Assembly (NCBI GenBank): GCA_040508515.1
Contig: JBEVMS010000337.1
Span: 1-9,759, forward strand
Source of the DNA: JBEVMS01 sp040508515
GTDB lineage: Bacteria; Pseudomonadota; Gammaproteobacteria; Xanthomonadales; Rhodanobacteraceae
DNA: 9,759 nucleotides
Direction of reading: 5' to 3'
Shown: one piece after another, positions 1-6,908 of the stretch
How positions within the stretch are numbered: position 1 is the stretch's first letter
How the letters are laid out: the number at the start of each line of letters is the position of its first letter
Notes under the pieces: model-generated
What the model was told of the DNA's origin: nothing
Databases searched by the model: none
The model's input: only the letters and a program-made list of their open reading frames with translations
Translations under genes and position numbers: made by a program

Positions 1-725
1 GCGAGGGCCGCATTCTGCGCTGCGAGCATGGTACGCGGGCGATCGTGCGACGCGAGCTGGACGGCAGCCGCCGCGTGTTGGCCGATCACTACCAGGGCCA
101 GCGGCTCAACGCGCCCAACGATCTGGTGGTCGCCAATGACGGCGCGGTGTGGTTCAGCGATCCAACCTACGGCATCCACTCTGACTATGAAGGCGAACGT
201 GCCACGCCGGAGCTTCCCACGCGGGTCTATAGGCTCGGTTTGGACGGCCAATTGCAAGTGATGATCGAGGACATGGTGCAACCCAACGGGTTGTGCTTTT
301 CGCCGGACGGCCGAATTTTGTACGTCGCCGACAGCGGCGGCGACGCCGATCGTTTGCTGCCCGATGGCACGCTTCAGCCGGCCAACGGTAGGAGGCTTGG
401 GCCGCGGCATATCCGTCGCTTCGCGGTGGGCGAACGTGGCGAACTATCCGACGCGGGCGTGCTTGCCGACCTCTCGCCGGGCCTGCCCGACGGCATCCGC
501 TGCGACAGCGCCGGACGCCTCTGGAGCAGTTGTGCCTGGGGCGGCGCGGCGCATAACGGGGTGCGCGTTTATCACCCCGACGGCAACCTGCTGGCCACCT
601 TGCACCTGCCCGAAGTGGTTTCCAACATCGAGTTCGGCGGCGCCAAGCGCAACCGGCTCTTCATCACCGCCAGTCAGTCGCTTTACGCGATCACGGTCAA
701 CGCCAGCGGGGCCCGCCTGCCATGA
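1..725 (+). CDS. SMP-30/gluconolactonase-family sugar lactone hydrolase, 5'-truncated by the window edge
   Basis: The C-terminal ~240 residues of a six-bladed beta-propeller lactonase. The frame (first full codon at base 3) is open to the left edge, so the true start lies outside. Visible family motifs are NAPNDLVV (around base 108), PNGLCFSPDG, whose Asn codon at 285-287 matches the divalent-metal Asn of SMP-30 (human Asn154), and LPDGIRCDSAGRLW, whose Asp codon at 489-491 matches the metal/catalytic Asp (human Asp204). The family hydrolyses aldonolactones to aldonates in a metal-dependent way. Given the dgo genes downstream, the substrate is probably D-galactono-lactone, which is inferred from context. 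The TGA at 723-725 overlaps the ATG of the next gene (ATGA), which points to translational coupling at the head of the visible operon. Substrate specificity cannot be read from the sequence; gluconolactone is an alternative. Confidence 0.9.
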   Translation, partial: EGRILRCEHGTRAIVRRELDGSRRVLADHYQGQRLNAPNDLVVANDGAVWFSDPTYGIHSDYEGERATPELPTRVYRLGLDGQLQVMIEDMVQPNGLCFSPDGRILYVADSGGDADRLLPDGTLQPANGRRLGPRHIRRFAVGERGELSDAGVLADLSPGLPDGIRCDSAGRLWSSCAWGGAAHNGVRVYHPDGNLLATLHLPEVVSNIEFGGAKRNRLFITASQSLYAITVNASGARLP

Positions 726-2065
726 AGCATTCCATCCTTTTTCCCCACGCTGCGCGCGCCAGTTGGATCATGCTGATCCTGACCTGGCTGCTGTGGGCGA
801 TGAACGCGATCGACCGCGAAATCATGTTTCGGCTGCAGCCGGCGATCGTCAACACCTACCATCTGTCACCCAGCCAATGGGGTTACATGATGTCGGCTTT
901 TTTTCTCGCCTACGCGCTGCTGGCGCTGCCAGCGGGCATCTACGCCGATCGCCTTGGCCGCGGCTGGCGACGCAAGATCAGCCAGGTCTGGTACATGGTG
1001 ATTTTCACCATCTCCTCGGCGCTGATCGGCATCGCCGGCCTGAGCGCGCATCTGTGGCAGTTCGTGCTGTGGCGCTTGTTCGGCCTGGGCTCGGCCGGCG
1101 GCGCGGAAGTGACCAACGTGGCGCAGTGCGCCGAGTACTGGCCGCGCGAACATCGCGGCTTCGCGCTGGGGCTGCATCACACCGGCTATCCGATCGGCGC
1201 GCTGCTGGGTGGCCTGGCTTGCGCCGGTCTGCTGGAAACCTTCGGGCCGGACAAGTGGCGCTATGTGTTTTTGATCATCCCGCTGATCGGCTTCGTGCTG
1301 GCCGGTTTGATCTGGACCTATTCCAATGCGACGACCTATGCCGAGGTCAACGCCTTCGCGCGCCGGCACGCGCTGACTGCGCCGGAAGACGAAGCGGAGG
1401 CAGCGCCGGCCAGCCTGGCGCAGCAATGGCAGGAGATCCGCGCCGCGCTGGGCAATCGCAATGTGCTGGTGACGGTGGTGTGCGCTGCGTTGATCAACTT
1501 CGCGCAGGCGCTGGGGCTGTGGTTTCTGGCCTCCTACACGGTGTTCGTGATGGGCAAGAGCGACGCCGCCGGCGCGGTGGCGGGCGTGGTGCCCTACATC
1601 ACCGGTTGGCTGGGCCAACTGGTGTGGGGCGCGGTTTCCGATCGTTTGGGCCGGCGCTGGACCTTGGTGATTCTGTCGCTGTGGTACGCGACGGCGACCT
1701 TATTGCTGCTCTCGGTCAGTGGGATGACCTCGCTGTGGCTGGTGCTGCTGTTCTGGGGTGGCGCGCTCAACGCGGTGTTCCCGGTTTACTACGCGATGAT
1801 GGCCGATCACGCGCCCAAGGCCACCGGCTCGGCGATGGGCCTGCTGCTGATGTTGGTGTTCCTGGGCACCGTGCCGGCGACGCCGATCGGCGGTTTGCTG
1901 ATCGAGCACATGGGCGGCTGGAATCATGCGCAGGGTTATATCCTGGGCTTTGCGGTGGCCACCGGCGCCGGCGTGCTGGCGGCCGCACTGCAGGCGTTGT
2001 TCACCCGCGATGCGCGCGTTCCTTCGGCCACCACCGCGACGCTGGACAAGCATGCGCTGGGCTGA
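722..2065 (+). CDS. MFS transporter, probable sugar-acid (galactonate) permease
   Basis: A 447-residue, strongly hydrophobic protein with the size and layout of a 12-helix major facilitator. The MFS motif A loop appears in both halves: GIYADRLGRGWRRK at about residues 72-85 and GAVSDRLGRRWT at about 303-314. Helix 1 ends in N28-A-I-D31-R32, resembling the N-x-[IL]-D-R signature of the anion:cation symporter group that contains E. coli DgoT and ExuT. A charged, Ala/Glu-rich central loop lies at about residues 205-235. The gene starts inside the stop codon of the lactonase gene and has no good Shine-Dalgarno of its own. It sits among galactonate enzymes, so import of galactonate or a related aldonate, coupled to protons, is the natural inference. 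It is not obviously an orthologue of DgoT: the proton-coupling Glu133 position of DgoT appears to be Ala/Ser here, with Glu129 one helical turn further on. Confidence 0.88.
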   Translation: MKHSILFPHAARASWIMLILTWLLWAMNAIDREIMFRLQPAIVNTYHLSPSQWGYMMSAFFLAYALLALPAGIYADRLGRGWRRKISQVWYMVIFTISSALIGIAGLSAHLWQFVLWRLFGLGSAGGAEVTNVAQCAEYWPREHRGFALGLHHTGYPIGALLGGLACAGLLETFGPDKWRYVFLIIPLIGFVLAGLIWTYSNATTYAEVNAFARRHALTAPEDEAEAAPASLAQQWQEIRAALGNRNVLVTVVCAALINFAQALGLWFLASYTVFVMGKSDAAGAVAGVVPYITGWLGQLVWGAVSDRLGRRWTLVILSLWYATATLLLLSVSGMTSLWLVLLFWGGALNAVFPVYYAMMADHAPKATGSAMGLLLMLVFLGTVPATPIGGLLIEHMGGWNHAQGYILGFAVATGAGVLAAALQALFTRDARVPSATTATLDKHALG

Positions 2066-2101
2066 TCCGATGCGCTGCTGTCATTGCAAGGAACTCTCAC
2101 C

Positions 2102-2983
2102 ATGCGTCTAGGCCTGGCCGCCAATCGGCTGCATCACGCGCACAAGGACGCCGCGCTGTTTCGCTGGCTACGTGCCAGCGAGGCGGGCATCCGCGAACTG
2201 AACCTGGGCCTGCACGCGGTAGGGCGCACCTTCGATGCGATCCGCGAGGCGGGGCTGCTTGCCGATTACGCGCCGCTGCGCCGTTATCCCAACGGCCGCG
2301 ACGGCGGCCTGATGAAGCTGGTCGCCGAAGTGGTCGGGCTGGGCGAGGGCGAGCGCACGCTGGATGGCGCGATCTACCTGATCGATCCGGTCGATCCCTC
2401 CTCGATTTTTCCCGAGGCCATCGCGCTCAAGCGCCAGTGCGTGATCCATCACAAGCCGTTTATTTCCACCGTGGCCTCGGCCGGTGACTGGGTTGAGATG
2501 GAGCGCATCCACGCTGGTCTGCCGCCTGCGCCGGTGGCCGATCGCTTCCACGCGCTGGAAACGCAAACCCTGGCGCTGATCGCGCACGATGCGATGAAAC
2601 CCAACATGGTTGCCTTCGCCGCCGAGCATTTCGACGTGCTGTCGCGGTTTCAGCAGCGCGTCGCCACCGGCACCACCGGCCAGCGCTTGAACGAACTGGC
2701 CTGGAGCCGCGGCTGGCCGCAGGATCGGCCCTGGGTGCAGCGCTATCAAAGCGGCCCGCTGGGCGGTGACGCGCAGATCGCCGACCGGGTGCTGGAGCAT
2801 CGCTGCCAGCGCGCGATCTTTTTCGAAGACCCGCATGTCGCGCGTCAACATGAGGCGGATATTCAATTGCTGGAACGAGCCGTGACCACACTCACCGACG
2901 AGGCAGTCTGCCTGACCTCGCCAGCGGTGGCCGCGCGCTGGGCGCAGGCCGCCGCACGACGCGCAAAGGTGCGCGCATGTTGA
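2102..2983 (+). CDS. Tandem methylglyoxal-synthase-like protein (degenerate N domain + intact-looking C domain)
   Basis: 293 residues. ATG 2102 is chosen over upstream TTG 2084 because AAGGA at 2088-2092 lies 9 nt before it. The C-terminal half (about residues 153-285) matches E. coli MgsA: AHD..K (H162, D163, K166), TGTTG (189-193), SGPLGGD (217-223), FFEDP (D243) and H250/D253. These align at a constant offset to MgsA His19, Lys23, Thr45-Thr48, Gly66, Asp71, Asp91, His98 and Asp101, so the whole active-site set is present. MgsA is about 152 residues; the extra N-terminal ~127 residues align to the same fold (AIYLIDP matches AIFFEDP, NGRDGG matches SGPLGGD, about 152-residue offset). The N half has lost His19 (N8), Asp71 (L70) and His98 (I102). 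MgsA converts dihydroxyacetone phosphate to methylglyoxal plus phosphate. Here the real substrate is uncertain, since the gene overlaps dgoK and follows a permease in a galactonate operon. The domain assignment is strong; the function is inference. Confidence 0.85.
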   Translation: MRLGLAANRLHHAHKDAALFRWLRASEAGIRELNLGLHAVGRTFDAIREAGLLADYAPLRRYPNGRDGGLMKLVAEVVGLGEGERTLDGAIYLIDPVDPSSIFPEAIALKRQCVIHHKPFISTVASAGDWVEMERIHAGLPPAPVADRFHALETQTLALIAHDAMKPNMVAFAAEHFDVLSRFQQRVATGTTGQRLNELAWSRGWPQDRPWVQRYQSGPLGGDAQIADRVLEHRCQRAIFFEDPHVARQHEADIQLLERAVTTLTDEAVCLTSPAVAARWAQAAARRAKVRAC

Positions 2984-3966
2984 GTATCGCCACGCCAAGC
3001 AGCGCGCTGATCGCGCTGGACTGGGGCACCAGCTCGCTGCGCGCCTACCGTTACGACACCAGCGGCGCGGTGCTCGAAAGCCGGCATAGCGCGCACGGCA
3101 TCCTGCACTTGCCGCAGCCGGGCGCGGCCGGTTTCACACAGGCGCTGGATGAGCTTTGCGCTGACTGGTTGAGCGCCACGCCGCAGGCGCCGCTGCTGGC
3201 CTGCGGCATGGTCGGCAGCGCGCAAGGCTGGCACGAGGTGCCATATGTGGAGTCGCCATTGGCGCCGGCGACGCTGGCCGCGCAGTTGACACGACATACC
3301 TTGGACAACGGCCGCGCGCTGTGGATGGTGCCGGGCCTGATTCAGCGTGGCGCGTTGCCCAACGTGATGCGCGGCGAGGAAACCCAGGTGATCGGTGCGC
3401 TGGCGCAGAGCGCGCGGCAGGATCTGCTGATCGGTCTGCCCGGCACGCACAGCAAATGGGTGCGCGTGGCGGCGGGTCAGATCGTGCACTTCGATACCTT
3501 TATGACAGGCGAACTGTATAGCCTTCTATCCACCCAAAGTATCCTGGCGCGCACGCTGAAGAATGGTGAGCGCTTCGATCGGCAGGCGTTCGAACTGGCG
3601 CTGGCGGTAGCGCGTGGCGAAGAAGGCCGCGCCGGCTTGCTATCGACGTTGTTCAGCACTCGCACGCTGGGCCTGACCGGCCAGCTCAGCCCCGGCGCGC
3701 AGGCCGACTATTTGTCCGGCCTGCTGATCGGCCACGAGGTGGCGGCGCTGTGCAACCTGCTGGGCGAAGCGGTAGACGCGATGCCGGTGGTGCTGATCGG
3801 CGCCGCTACGCTGTGTGAGCGCTACGCCCGTGCGCTGGAAGCGCGCGGCTTCAGCCATGTCGAGGTGGCTCATCACGCCACCGAACGCGGCTTGTGGCAG
3901 CTTGCCGTCGAGGCGGGTCTGGTTGCCGCGCCCCCATCCCCTACGCAGGAGAGTTCCGATGTCTGA
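2977..3966 (+). CDS. dgoK: 2-dehydro-3-deoxygalactonokinase
   Basis: 329 residues; cytoplasmic kinase of the ASKHA fold that phosphorylates 2-dehydro-3-deoxy-D-galactonate with ATP to the 6-phosphate. Seen in the sequence: the N-terminal phosphate-binding strand ALDWGTSSLRAYRYD (residues 13-27; D15), CGMVGSAQGW, NVMRGEETQVIGA, GLPGTHSKWV, FMTGELYSLL, SGLLIGHEVAAL and LIGAATLCERYA. All have close counterparts in the same order in E. coli DgoK (292 residues); this protein is somewhat longer at its N-terminus and in internal loops. The ATG at 2977 follows AAAGGTG at 2965-2971 and overlaps the previous stop by 7 nt. The 3' end overlaps the aldolase gene by 8 nt, so the three genes are probably co-translated. 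The kinase and aldolase being adjacent, as in the E. coli dgoK-dgoA order, supports the assignment. Confidence 0.95.
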   Translation: MLSIATPSSALIALDWGTSSLRAYRYDTSGAVLESRHSAHGILHLPQPGAAGFTQALDELCADWLSATPQAPLLACGMVGSAQGWHEVPYVESPLAPATLAAQLTRHTLDNGRALWMVPGLIQRGALPNVMRGEETQVIGALAQSARQDLLIGLPGTHSKWVRVAAGQIVHFDTFMTGELYSLLSTQSILARTLKNGERFDRQAFELALAVARGEEGRAGLLSTLFSTRTLGLTGQLSPGAQADYLSGLLIGHEVAALCNLLGEAVDAMPVVLIGAATLCERYARALEARGFSHVEVAHHATERGLWQLAVEAGLVAAPPSPTQESSDV

Positions 3967-4594
3967 TGGTGTTTCCGCCGCCACGCCGTTGCGCGGCTTG
4001 ATCGCAATCCTGCGCGGCCTGACCCCGACCGATGCGGTCGCGGTGGGGCAGGCGCTTTACCAGGCCGGGTTCCGGCTGATCGAAGTGCCGCTCAACTCGC
4101 CCGATCCATTCGACAGCATCCGACTGCTGCGCGATGCGTTGCCTGCGGATTGTTTGCTCGGCGCCGGCACCGTGCTCGACCCGGCCAAGGTGGCGCAGGT
4201 CAAGGCCGCCGGCGGCGACTTGATCGTGATGCCGCACAGCGACGGCGCGGTGATCCGCGCGGCCAAGGCCGCCGGCATGCTGTGCGCGCCGGGTGTGGCC
4301 ACGCCGACCGAGGCCTTCGCCGCGCTGGCCGCCGGCGCCGATGCGCTCAAGCTGTTTCCGGCCGAGCAGTTGGGACCGTCGGTGCTCAAGGCCTGGCGTG
4401 CGGTGCTGCCCAAGGCGGTGCCGTTGCTGCCGGTGGGCGGGATCACCCCGGACAACATGCAGCCGTTTCTGGATGCGGGCGCGGCCGGATTCGGTCTGGG
4501 TTCGGCGCTGTACAAACCGGGCCAAGGCGCGGCCGACGTCGGCATCAATGCGCAGGCTTTCCAGTGCGCCTGGCAGGCCTTGACCGCACGTTGA
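3959..4594 (+). CDS. dgoA: 2-dehydro-3-deoxy-6-phosphogalactonate aldolase
   Basis: 211 residues; class I aldolase of the KDPG/KDPGal TIM-barrel family that cleaves 2-dehydro-3-deoxy-6-phosphogalactonate to pyruvate and glyceraldehyde 3-phosphate. Motifs seen in order: LIAILRGLTP (14-23), LIEVPLNSP with the catalytic Glu42, LGAGTVLDP (67-75), LIVMPH, APGVATPTEAF, LKLFPAEQLGP with the Schiff-base Lys131 (codon 4349-4351), and PVGGITPDN near the phosphate site. EVPLNSP is the KDPGal-type version; KDPG aldolase (Eda) typically has EVTLRT, so the galactonate assignment is favoured. ATG 3959 is preceded by AGGAG at 3947-3951 with a 7-nt gap, a strong ribosome binding site. A longer in-frame opening from 3815 lies inside dgoK and is rejected. 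The stop is followed by a 43-nt gap before dgoD. Confidence 0.95.
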   Translation: MSDGVSAATPLRGLIAILRGLTPTDAVAVGQALYQAGFRLIEVPLNSPDPFDSIRLLRDALPADCLLGAGTVLDPAKVAQVKAAGGDLIVMPHSDGAVIRAAKAAGMLCAPGVATPTEAFAALAAGADALKLFPAEQLGPSVLKAWRAVLPKAVPLLPVGGITPDNMQPFLDAGAAGFGLGSALYKPGQGAADVGINAQAFQCAWQALTAR

Positions 4595-4637
4595 TCACAC
4601 GGCCTTCTTTCCTTCTTTACGTCTAGCGAATATCCCG

Positions 4638-5786
4638 ATGAAGATCACCAAACTCACCACTTACATCGTTCCGCCGCGCTGGTGCTTTCTGAAGATCGAA
4701 ACCGACGAGGGCATCGTCGGCTGGGGCGAGCCGGTGGTGGAGGGCCGCGCACATACCGTCGCCGCGGCGGTCGATGAGCTTTCTGATTACCTGATCGGCA
4801 AAGACCCGCGTCACGTGCAGGATCTGTGGAACGTGATGTACCGCTCCGGCTTCTACCGCGGCGGCCCGATCCTGATGAGCGCGATCGCCGGCGTCGACCA
4901 GGCGCTGTGGGACATCAAGGGCAAGGCGCTGGGCGTGCCGGTGCATCAGTTGCTGGGCGGTCCGGTGCGCGATCGCATCCGCGTCTACTCGTGGATCGGT
5001 GGCGACCGTCCGGCCGATACCGCCGCGCAGGCCGCCGAGCGCGTGGCTCGCGGCTTCACCGCGATCAAGATGAACGGCACCGAGGAGATGCAGTACATCG
5101 ATAGCCACGCCAAGGTCGCGCAGGCGATCGCCAACGTGGCGGCGATCCGCGAGGCGGTCGGCGCGGACATCGGCATCGGGGTGGACTTCCACGGCCGCGT
5201 GCACAAGCCGATGGCCAAGGTGCTGATGCGTGAACTGGCGCAGTTCAAGCTGATGTTCATCGAAGAGCCGGTGCTGAGCGAATACCTCGAAGTAATCCCC
5301 GAGCTGGCCGCGATCGGTGCGGCGCCGATCGCGCTGGGCGAGCGGCTCTATTCACGCTGGGACTTCAAGCGGGTGTTCGCGCACGGCGGCGTGGATATCA
5401 TCCAGCCCGATCCCTCGCATGCCGGCGGCATCACCGAGACGATCAAGATCGCCGCGATGGCCGAAGCGCACGACGTGGCGGTGGCGCTGCATTGCCCGCT
5501 GGGACCGATCGCGCTGGCAGCCAACCTGCAGATCGACGCGGTCTGCCACAACGCCTTCATCCAGGAGCAGAGCCTGGGCATCCACTACAACGCCTCCAAC
5601 GACTTGATGGATTACGTGCTCAATCCGGAAGCGTTCGCCTATAAGGACGGCTATGTGGCTATTCCACAAGGCCCGGGCCTGGGCATCGAGGTCAACGAGG
5701 CCTACGTCAAAGAGCGCGCCGCCGAGGGCCATCGCTGGCGCAATCCGGTCTGGCGCCATGCCGACGGCAGTGTGGCGGAGTGGTGA
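4638..5786 (+). CDS. dgoD: D-galactonate dehydratase (enolase superfamily)
   Basis: 382 residues, the same length as E. coli DgoD and very similar end to end, from MKITK.TTY at the start to WRNP.WRH and SVAEW at the end. It removes water from D-galactonate to give 2-dehydro-3-deoxy-D-galactonate. The Mg2+ ligands fall at exactly the E. coli numbers: Asp183 (VDFHGR), Glu209 (FIEEPV) and Glu235 (GERLYSR). The acid/base histidines are His185 and His285 (HCPLGP). The SWIGGDRPAD segment is also typical of the galactonate dehydratase subgroup. There is a 43-nt gap after dgoA and no clear Shine-Dalgarno before ATG 4638; the leader is pyrimidine-rich. It is the last gene of the visible operon. Another member of the mandelate racemase group is unlikely given the collinear active site and length. 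Confidence 0.97.
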   Translation: MKITKLTTYIVPPRWCFLKIETDEGIVGWGEPVVEGRAHTVAAAVDELSDYLIGKDPRHVQDLWNVMYRSGFYRGGPILMSAIAGVDQALWDIKGKALGVPVHQLLGGPVRDRIRVYSWIGGDRPADTAAQAAERVARGFTAIKMNGTEEMQYIDSHAKVAQAIANVAAIREAVGADIGIGVDFHGRVHKPMAKVLMRELAQFKLMFIEEPVLSEYLEVIPELAAIGAAPIALGERLYSRWDFKRVFAHGGVDIIQPDPSHAGGITETIKIAAMAEAHDVAVALHCPLGPIALAANLQIDAVCHNAFIQEQSLGIHYNASNDLMDYVLNPEAFAYKDGYVAIPQGPGLGIEVNEAYVKERAAEGHRWRNPVWRHADGSVAEW

Positions 5787-5810
5787 GCGTCAGCGGCGAG
5801 TGCAACCGGT

Positions 5811-5904
5811 GAGAAGTGAGTGAGCGGTGCGAGGAATCCATGTTGTGACCGCCGAGTACCATCCGTCCGCCATCCTGCATTCTCACTCCTAACCACTCAC
5901 TCCT
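5811..5904. repeat. Imperfect inverted repeat and ACTCACTCCT-type low-complexity spacer
   Basis: In the 136-nt gap after dgoD, AGAAGTGAGTG (5812-5822) is complementary in 10 of 11 positions to CACTCACTCCT (5894-5904), across a 71-nt loop. CTCACTCCT also occurs twice directly (5882-5890 and 5896-5904). The loop is too long and there is no T-run, so this is not a standard terminator. Strings of this kind are common between genes in Xanthomonadaceae (general knowledge). No role can be assigned. Confidence 0.45.
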
Positions 5905-5910
5905 GACAGC

Positions 5911-5916
5911 TACACT
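5911..5916 (+). promoter_or_regulatory. Candidate -10 box for a leaderless NRDE-family transcript
   Basis: TACACT (4 of 6 to TATAAT) ends 6 nt before the ATG at 5923, the distance expected if transcription starts at or next to the start codon. No Shine-Dalgarno precedes the ATG, which fits a leaderless mRNA. No convincing -35 hexamer is visible, so confidence is low. Confidence 0.3.
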
Positions 5917-5922
5917 CGCCGC

Positions 5923-6687
5923 ATGTGCCTGATCGCGTTCACCTGGAACTGTCATCCGCGCTGGCGTTTGCTGCTGATCGGCAACCGCGATGAATACCAT
6001 GCGCGTCCCAGCGCGCCGGCCAGCCGCTGGGACGGCGGGTCGCCGATCATCGGCGGGCGCGATCTGGAGGCGGGCGGCACCTGGCTTGGCGTCACCGACG
6101 ACGGTCGCGTCGCCAGCGTGACCAACCGGCGCGATGCGCGCCTGGTGCAGCACGGACTGTCGCGCGGTCTGTTGCCGGTGGAGTACCTGGCCGGCGCGGC
6201 CGATGCGCAAGCGTTCACCCGCTCGCTGCAAACACGCGCCGCGAACTTCCGACCGTTCAACCTGCTGCTGTTCGATCCACGCCAAGCCTATTACCTGGGC
6301 AACCAGCCCGGCCCGCGCGCGCAACTGATCACGCCAGGCGTGCATGGCCTGTCCAATGCCGACTTCAACACGCCCTGGCCTAAGACCCGCCAGTTGATGG
6401 CGCGCCTGCAAGGTTGGATCGATGAACGCGACGACCGGAACTTCGAGCCCTTGTTCGCCGCTCTGGCCGAGCGCGCCCCAGCCGTCGACAGTGAATTGCC
6501 CGACACCGGCATCGGCCTGGAGCTTGAGCGCTGGCTATCGTCGGCCTTTATCGTTGGCAGCGACTACGGCACCCGCGCCAGCACGCTGGTGGCGATCGCG
6601 CATGATGGCAGCGGCGTGTTGATCGAACGGCGCTTTGGCCCGGGCGGCGTGGCGCTGGGGGAAAGCGAGTTGGCGTTTGGGGTGTGA
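5923..6687 (+). CDS. NRDE/TANGO2-family protein
   Basis: 254 residues. It opens MCLIAFTW with Cys2 immediately after the initiator and carries GNRDEYHARP (residues 20-29), the NRDE signature that names the family. GGRDLEAGGTWLGV (about 44-57), VASVTNRRD, FNLLLFD, GLSNADFNTPWPK and YGTRASTLVAI follow in the usual order. The length agrees with the family (about 250-270). The family has an Ntn-hydrolase-like layout in which Cys2 could be the nucleophile, but its enzymatic activity is not established; human TANGO2 is linked to lipid, acyl-CoA or heme handling. It is separated from dgoD by 136 nt with a repeat, so it is probably its own transcription unit. No Shine-Dalgarno is seen before the ATG. 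Confidence 0.9.
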   Translation: MCLIAFTWNCHPRWRLLLIGNRDEYHARPSAPASRWDGGSPIIGGRDLEAGGTWLGVTDDGRVASVTNRRDARLVQHGLSRGLLPVEYLAGAADAQAFTRSLQTRAANFRPFNLLLFDPRQAYYLGNQPGPRAQLITPGVHGLSNADFNTPWPKTRQLMARLQGWIDERDDRNFEPLFAALAERAPAVDSELPDTGIGLELERWLSSAFIVGSDYGTRASTLVAIAHDGSGVLIERRFGPGGVALGESELAFGV

Positions 6688-6908
6688 ACGCGTGCGCCGT
6701 AGCTATGAGTTGCAGCAGCGATGCGCGTAACTCACGTGGGGCGTAAGCGTCACTAACAAAACTTAAAGATCATGCGATCTGCTGACCGCACCACTGATGA
6801 CTTGTCGCGGTGGGTCCATGGCCTTGTGTCCGCCGCTCTGAATCGTAAAACGCATCGCCGATCAGGCATGGTACATCGCCATGACTCCTTCGACGGCAAG
6901 GCGTCACT
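6688..6908. other. Convergent intergenic region with weak hairpins
   Basis: Between the ends of the NRDE gene (+) and the YchJ-like gene (-). TGAGTT (6706-6711) pairs with AACTCA (6729-6734), with an inner GCA/TGC, after the NRDE stop, but no T-run follows. AGATC/GATCT (6767-6771 / 6776-6780) with a 4-nt loop is followed on the - strand by a T-rich stretch and could be a weak terminator for the - strand genes. Local GC falls to about 47% around 6721-6780. No gene is recognised here. Confidence 0.3.

Noticed and set aside
866..1618. A 250-codon antisense frame within the permease gene
   Set aside because: A GC-driven shadow of the permease coding strand; no motif or ribosome binding site.
2084..2101. 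An upstream TTG start for the MGS-like gene
   Set aside because: It would precede and include the AAGGA ribosome site that is well placed for ATG 2102, and the MGS-like similarity begins right after that ATG.
364..2487. A long (707-codon) + strand open frame across the lactonase, permease and MGS-like genes
   Set aside because: It is out of frame with three genes that have clear family motifs, its product is Arg/Ala/Gly-rich low-complexity sequence, and it is the usual by-product of high GC.
3815..3958. An N-terminally extended aldolase starting within dgoK
   Set aside because: AGGAG is placed 7 nt before ATG 3959, and the family length (about 205) fits the short form.
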